NCBI GenBank assembly: GCA_964429075.1
Contig: CAYSBA010000100.1
Span: 1 to 5,858 of the forward strand
Length of the DNA stretch: 5,858 nucleotides
Direction: 5' to 3'
Origin: CAYSBA01 sp964429075 [NCBI: uncultured bacterium]
Lineage (GTDB): Bacteria > CAYSBA01
Shown: piece after piece, positions 1 to 3,468 of the stretch
Layout of the letters: every line of letters starts with the position of its first letter
How positions within the stretch are numbered: the stretch's first letter is position 1
Position numbers and translations under genes: made by a program
The notes under the pieces: model-generated
The model's database searches: none
What the model saw: the letters and a program-made list of their open reading frames with translations, nothing else
Told to the model about the DNA's origin: nothing

Positions 1-244
1 GGTGGATATCTTTAAGATAGATCCACAGGTTGAAGAGGAACAGATATCTTTTTTGAAATCGGTAAAACAAAATAGAGATGAAAGAGAAGTAAAAAACGCC
101 TTAAAAAGACTTAAGACATCACTTTTGAACAAAAGATCCATTATGGAGAGTGTGATAGAATGTGTGGATAAATATTGCACAATAGGCGAGATAGTTAATG
201 TGATGAAGGAACAGCTTGGAACCTTTGAGAGAAAGTTGTTATGA
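1..244 (+). CDS. Methylmalonyl-CoA mutase-type large (catalytic) subunit, C-terminal fragment (5' end outside window)
   Basis: This is the last ~80 codons of a gene that begins left of the window, read in the frame starting at base 2. The GTG at base 2 is most likely an internal Val codon. The fragment matches the end of the catalytic domain of the acyl-CoA mutase family. It has 'FKIDPQVEEEQ' at the left, then the charged 'VKQNRDEREV' helix, and finally 'CTIGEIVNVMKEQLGTFE', which corresponds to the family's conserved TLGEI...FG.y ending. The family rearranges methylmalonyl-CoA and succinyl-CoA (or related acyl-CoAs) using adenosylcobalamin in the cytoplasm. The protein stops right after this motif, with no linker or B12-binding domain. 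It is therefore the split type, in which the cobalamin-binding subunit is a separate protein. The TGA stop overlaps the ATG of the next gene (ATGA), so the two are probably translationally coupled. Substrate specificity cannot be read from this end; ethylmalonyl- or isobutyryl-CoA mutase relatives remain possible. Confidence 0.82.
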   Translation, partial: VDIFKIDPQVEEEQISFLKSVKQNRDEREVKNALKRLKTSLLNKRSIMESVIECVDKYCTIGEIVNVMKEQLGTFERKLL

Positions 245-1398
245 AGAAGGATTATCTATCAGATAGGCTTAAGAGGCTTCCGCCCTATCTCTTTTTTGCA
301 CTTGATCAGGCTGCAGAAGAGGCAAGGTCCTCTGGAAAAGATGTCATTGATCTTGGTGTCGGTGATCCAGATAGGCCAACACCACAGGAGATAGTTGAAT
401 TTATGCGTGTTGAGATCACCGATCCAGAAAATCATACCTATCCCTCCTATCTTGGTTGTGACAGATTCAAAGAATCCATCTCTTCTTACATGAAGAGAAG
501 GTTTAATGTTGAACTAAACAGAGACGAAATACTTGCTCTGATTGGAACAAAAGAGGGGATATTCCATCTTCCTTTTGCAGTTACAAACCCTGGTGATATT
601 GTTTTATACTCAGATCCAGGTTATCCTGTGTATAGGAATGCAGCAATATTGTGTAACGCTAACCCCATACCTTTACGACTCGACCCACAATCGGATTTTC
701 TGCCAGATTTTGACTCAATTGATGAGTCTGACTGGAGAAAAACAGGGCTTGTTTTCATAAACTATCCAAACAATCCGACCTCTGCAGGCGCATCTTTTGA
801 ATTCTATGAGCATCTTGTTGAACTGGCACATCGATGGGATTTTATTGTAGCTCACGATTCTGCATACGCTGAGATATACGACGAAGGAAGTGATCCCCCT
901 GTTAGTATACTCTCAATACCAGGTGCAAAAGAGGTGGCCATTGAATTTCACTCACTATCCAAAAGCTTCAATATGACGGGCTGGAGGATCGGCTGGGTAT
1001 GTGGCGCAAAAGAGATCATCAATGCCCTTTCAAAGTTGAAGACAAATCTCGATTCAGGTGCCTTTACTGCTGTTCAAAAGACTGCAGCATTTGCTCTTGA
1101 CAGGGCTGAAGAACTCATCCCAGAGGTAAAGAAGATATATAAAGAAAGAAGAGAGGTGGTTGTAAATGCATTAAAAAAGGCAGGATTAGATGTCTTTGAA
1201 TCCCCTTACACCTTTTATGTATGGTTCAGACTCAACCAGAAGGATTTTGCTACAAGGCTTGTAAAGGATACAGGAGTTCTTATCACTCCCGGTGAGGGAT
1301 TTGGTGAGGCAGGTAGAGGGTTTTACAGGATTGCTCTTACAAAGGAAAGAGACATTTTAGATATTGCAATGGATAGGATTGTAAGATACCTTGGCTAA
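241..1398 (+). CDS. dapL: LL-diaminopimelate aminotransferase (PLP-dependent, class I/II fold)
   Basis: The 385-residue cytoplasmic PLP enzyme has the length usual for DapL. DapL converts tetrahydrodipicolinate plus glutamate directly to LL-diaminopimelate, bypassing the acylated DapD/C/E route to lysine and peptidoglycan. Visible motifs in order are 'LPPYLF' (13-18), 'DVIDLGVGDPDRPTP' (34-48), 'YPSYLG' (67-72), 'ALIGTKEGI' (99-107), 'DPGYPVYR' (125-132) and 'NYPNNPT' (174-180, PLP-contacting Asn178). Next come 'HDSAY' (205-209; Asp206 pairs with the pyridine nitrogen), 'HSLSKSFNMTGWRIG' (237-251; Schiff-base Lys241, phosphate-contacting Arg249) and 'YRIAL' (362-366; carboxylate-binding Arg363). 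The 'KTNLDSG' stretch (267-273) is also typical of DapL-like enzymes. The catalytic set looks complete. The ATG at 241 overlaps the upstream stop by 4 bp and has only a weak purine-rich upstream stretch, as expected for coupled translation. No other lysine-pathway gene is visible. Another aminotransferase specificity of the same subfamily is possible, because specificity is inferred from motif resemblance alone. Confidence 0.8.
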   Translation: MKKDYLSDRLKRLPPYLFFALDQAAEEARSSGKDVIDLGVGDPDRPTPQEIVEFMRVEITDPENHTYPSYLGCDRFKESISSYMKRRFNVELNRDEILALIGTKEGIFHLPFAVTNPGDIVLYSDPGYPVYRNAAILCNANPIPLRLDPQSDFLPDFDSIDESDWRKTGLVFINYPNNPTSAGASFEFYEHLVELAHRWDFIVAHDSAYAEIYDEGSDPPVSILSIPGAKEVAIEFHSLSKSFNMTGWRIGWVCGAKEIINALSKLKTNLDSGAFTAVQKTAAFALDRAEELIPEVKKIYKERREVVVNALKKAGLDVFESPYTFYVWFRLNQKDFATRLVKDTGVLITPGEGFGEAGRGFYRIALTKERDILDIAMDRIVRYLG

Positions 1399-2434
1399 AA
1401 AAATGAGATTTTTATTAATTGTACAGATCATAGTCTCATATTTTATCTTGCCATCAGTCACAGTAAAGGCAAAGACCACAGAAAAGATAGAATTACAGGC
1501 GCTCGGTACAGAATTTTTGATTCTCTTTGGCCAGAAGGTTACTGACAGACAGTTAGCTGAGATGAAAGAGGGCATAAAAAAAATACTCGATGATGTGGAT
1601 CAAAAAATGAGCGCCTACAGGAAGGACAGCCTTCTTGCCAAGATAAATAACGAGGCCTCAAAGAGACCTGTTAGACTCGATGATGATACCTTTTATGTTT
1701 TAGAAGAGGCAATTCGTATTGCAGAGCTTTCAGATGGCGCCTTTGATCCAACCTTTGCATCCTTTGGCGATTACTGGAAACTTGGACCTGATTTCAAGGT
1801 ACCATCTGAGGCTTTAATAAAAAAGAGATTGGTTCATGTTGGATATAAAAAAATCCTCCTCGATAGAAAGACAAGATCTATTAAGATCCTTGATCCAGAG
1901 ACAAAACTCGGGCTTGGTGGTATTGCCAAAGGTTATTCCCTTGATAAGATAAGATCCTATATCTTAGCGAAAGGTATAAAAAATTTTGTTGTCTATGGTG
2001 GTGGTGATGTTGCAATATCTGGTATGAAGTTTGACAGGCCATGGAGAGTGGGTGTTCAGGACCCGAGAGACAGAAAGAGATTCTTCGCTGTACTTGAGAT
2101 GACATCAGAGTTTATTGTAACCTCCGGTGACTATGAGAGGTTTAAAGTGGTTAACAATAAATTGTATCATCATATTATTGATCCTCATACCGGTTTTCCT
2201 GCCCTCAAGTGCAGGTCTGTAACCGTTATTGCAAAAAGTGGTACCTTTGCAGATGGATTGAGCACAGCAATTTTTGTACTTGGTCCTCAAAAAGGTATGA
2301 AACTTGTACAGAGTCTTAAAGATGTTGAGGCGCTGATAGTAGATAATCACAACAGGATATTCCTTTCGAGCGGGCTGAAAGACAAGATAAAGATTACCCT
2401 GCCTACCGATCGCCCCTTTCCAGTCTCTCAATGA
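1391..2434 (+). CDS. apbE: ApbE-family FAD:protein FMN transferase, exported
   Basis: ApbE proteins transfer FMN from FAD to a Thr/Ser of target redox proteins (such as RnfG/NqrC-type FMN-binding domains) outside the cytoplasmic membrane, using Mg2+. Residue numbers assume the TTG start. An N-terminal signal peptide (basic MAKKMR, hydrophobic core ~7-22, likely cleavage after VKA at 27) has no lipobox cysteine. Family motifs follow in order: 'ALGTEF' (37-42), 'MSAYRKDSLLAKIN' (73-86), 'DGAFDPT' (115-121), 'LGLGGIAKGYSLD' (173-185), 'YGGGDV' (202-207), 'TSGDYERF' (244-251), 'HHIIDPHTG' (260-268) and 'FADGLSTAIFVLG' (286-298), whose Asp288 and Thr292 match the usual metal/FAD residues. Total length (347) is normal. 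TTG 1391 overlaps dapL by 8 bp and has AGGA about 12 bp upstream; ATG 1403 (343 residues) is the alternative with no good Shine-Dalgarno. I favour TTG for the more basic n-region, without certainty. No flavinylation target lies in the window. The 3' end overlaps the convergent gene by 32 bp. Confidence 0.88.
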   Translation: MAKKMRFLLIVQIIVSYFILPSVTVKAKTTEKIELQALGTEFLILFGQKVTDRQLAEMKEGIKKILDDVDQKMSAYRKDSLLAKINNEASKRPVRLDDDTFYVLEEAIRIAELSDGAFDPTFASFGDYWKLGPDFKVPSEALIKKRLVHVGYKKILLDRKTRSIKILDPETKLGLGGIAKGYSLDKIRSYILAKGIKNFVVYGGGDVAISGMKFDRPWRVGVQDPRDRKRFFAVLEMTSEFIVTSGDYERFKVVNNKLYHHIIDPHTGFPALKCRSVTVIAKSGTFADGLSTAIFVLGPQKGMKLVQSLKDVEALIVDNHNRIFLSSGLKDKIKITLPTDRPFPVSQ

Positions 2435-3065
2435 GCTTTTTAAACCTTTTTTTGTTAACCTTTATTGTAAAATCGTGTCTTAGATCACGAAGCAGCTCAG
2501 ATACCTTTTTTGAATATTCAACACTGTATAGTTTTATCTTAACCAGACCCTTTACCTTCTTAAAAGGAAGATTACGAAAGAGCTTCTTGTTGACCTCATA
2601 GAAGGACCTAAGCTTTTCATCAGTAATATCAATAGATGGGGCAATTTTGTTTTTTAAAAAGTGTTCCACGAGTATATTCCTTTTGATAAGTTCGATAACA
2701 TAGTCTCTACTTACATTAAATCGTTTTAATATCTCATTAAAACGCCTTTCTGTTATTCGGTTTGTAATTCGGTTTAGCTCATTTGAGACCTCTTTTTGAG
2801 ATACATTGAAGATTCCAAGTTTTTTTACATGCTCATAAAAGACATATTGATTTATTGTAAGTTGTAAAAGCTCTTCAAGATTTGACTTTTTATAGAGATC
2901 ATCTACCTTACCAGAATAGAGATCTACCATAAGACCCTGCACCAATATCTCCTGAAAGGTTATTGGCTCATCTCCGACTATGGCTATTATGGCATCGAGT
3001 GAGGACTCAGCTCCAGCAGTACACCATATAAAAAGTATTGTAAAAGCAATGAATCTATTTATCAC
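2403..3065 (-). CDS. SurA N-terminal-domain-like exported chaperone protein lacking a parvulin domain
   Basis: A 220-residue protein is predicted from a GTG start at 3065. The start is chosen because a signal peptide begins exactly there (MINRF, hydrophobic core ~5-15, likely cleavage after AGA at 19). The open frame continues 20 codons upstream, but only inside ridA. After the signal comes 'SSLDAIIAIVGDEPITFQEI' (21-40), the characteristic opening of SurA/PpiD-type chaperones (xIvAvVndepIT). It is followed by helices containing 'LLQLTINQYVFYEHVKKLGI' (66-85), a 'VSQKEVSNELNRI' segment (88-100) and 'DITDEKLRSFYEVNKKLF' (146-163), which matches the family 'vtdeEirayYe.nk..f' segment. SurA folds or escorts outer-membrane proteins in the periplasm. 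This one ends in a basic helix with no PPIase motif, so a chaperone-only or specialised partner role is inferred. The start overlaps the ridA stop by 11 bp, consistent with coupling; a GAGG lies 12 nt upstream. Cys15 lies inside the hydrophobic core with Trp before it, so it is not a lipobox. Confidence 0.72.
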   Translation of the reverse strand: MINRFIAFTILFIWCTAGAESSLDAIIAIVGDEPITFQEILVQGLMVDLYSGKVDDLYKKSNLEELLQLTINQYVFYEHVKKLGIFNVSQKEVSNELNRITNRITERRFNEILKRFNVSRDYVIELIKRNILVEHFLKNKIAPSIDITDEKLRSFYEVNKKLFRNLPFKKVKGLVKIKLYSVEYSKKVSELLRDLRHDFTIKVNKKRFKKLIERLERGDR

Positions 3066-3453
3066 ATACCGCAATGACCTCAATCTCCACCTTTGCAGAC
3101 CTTGGAAGTCTTGATACCTCAACACAGCTTCTTGCAGGGTATGGCTTTGAGAAGTACTGACTGTATATGGAATTTACCTTTTCAAAGTTTGCAAGATCAT
3201 CCAGAAAGATGGTAGTCTTGACTATGTCTTTAAAGGACATACCAGATGCCTCAAGAATTGCCCTGATATTTTTCATAATTCTGTGGGTCTGAACTTCTGG
3301 ATCCTCAGATTCTATAGTTCCTGTTTCGGGGACAAGCGCTATCTGTCCTGACAAAAAGAGGATCCTTTTATCACCTGCATCAATTTCTATTGCCTGTGAG
3401 TAGGGTCCTATTGCAGATGGTGCACCGGATGTATTTATTACTCTCTTAGACAT
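3055..3453 (-). CDS. ridA: RidA family (YjgF/YER057c/UK114) reactive imine/enamine deaminase
   Basis: RidA is a cytoplasmic homotrimer that hydrolyses reactive enamine/imine intermediates, such as 2-aminoacrylate, released by PLP enzymes, yielding a ketoacid and ammonia. The predicted 132 residues match the family's usual ~125-135. Motifs seen are 'SGAPSAIGPYSQAI' (9-22, Tyr18), 'LFLSGQIAL' (32-40), 'ASGMSFKDIVKTTIFLDDL' (69-87), 'FEKVNSIYSQYF' (90-101), 'YPARSCVEVSRLP' (105-117) and 'VEIEVIAV' (122-129). Arg108, which anchors the substrate carboxylate in active RidA proteins, is present, as are the neighbouring Cys110 and the Glu123 matching E. coli Glu120, so an active deaminase is expected. 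The ATG at 3453 is preferred over the ATG at 3465, because the latter lies against a strong GGAGGTGA Shine-Dalgarno placed ideally for 3453. The gene follows the TPR gene by 15 bp and overlaps the SurA-like gene by 11 bp. Its metabolic connection to these neighbours is not evident. Confidence 0.93.
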   Translation of the reverse strand: MSKRVINTSGAPSAIGPYSQAIEIDAGDKRILFLSGQIALVPETGTIESEDPEVQTHRIMKNIRAILEASGMSFKDIVKTTIFLDDLANFEKVNSIYSQYFSKPYPARSCVEVSRLPRSAKVEIEVIAVCDK

Positions 3454-3455
3454 TG

Positions 3456-3463
3456 TCACCTCC
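3456..3463 (-). promoter_or_regulatory. Strong Shine-Dalgarno site for ridA
   Basis: The minus strand reads GGAGGTGA followed by CA and then ATG (3453-3451), which leaves 5 nt between GGAGG and the start. This decides the ridA start. The in-frame ATG at 3465-3463 overlaps the first base of the site and would have no ribosome-binding site of its own in the usual place. It is the clearest ribosome-binding site in the window and could let ridA be translated more strongly than its neighbours. Confidence 0.85.
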
Positions 3464-3468
3464 ATAGA

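Noticed and set aside
2-4. GTG at base 2 as a true start of an 80-residue protein
   Set aside because: The sequence matches the C-terminal end of a mutase catalytic subunit, so the codon is internal and the gene is cut by the window edge.
542-760. Plus-strand open frame inside dapL
   Set aside because: It is an alternative-frame reading of the conserved aminotransferase core with no independent support.
1357-1575. Minus-strand open frame across the dapL/apbE junction
   Set aside because: It is antisense to two well-supported genes and covers the apbE signal-peptide region. Its translation resembles no family I know, and no ribosome-binding case can be made for it.
1881-2431. Two minus-strand open frames opposite apbE
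   Set aside because: They lie wholly antisense to an ApbE gene with all its motifs. Their translations are low-complexity (for example a His run) or rich in unlikely residues, so they are shadows.
2395-2480. Bidirectional intrinsic terminator at the convergent junction
   Set aside because: T-runs are present (around 2437-2458), but the only nearby inverted repeat is a 3-bp CTC/GAG stem. No GC-rich hairpin precedes a T-run on either strand.
3007-3065. Lipoprotein signal in the SurA-like protein (Cys15)
   Set aside because: Residues before the cysteine are F-I-W; Trp directly before Cys does not fit a lipobox, and an AGA signal peptidase I site follows at 17-19.
3063-3125. Longer version of the SurA-like protein starting at ATG 3125
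   Set aside because: The extra 20 residues are an alternative-frame reading of the conserved ridA C-terminus and would bury the signal peptide. The GTG at 3065 puts the signal peptide at the very N terminus.
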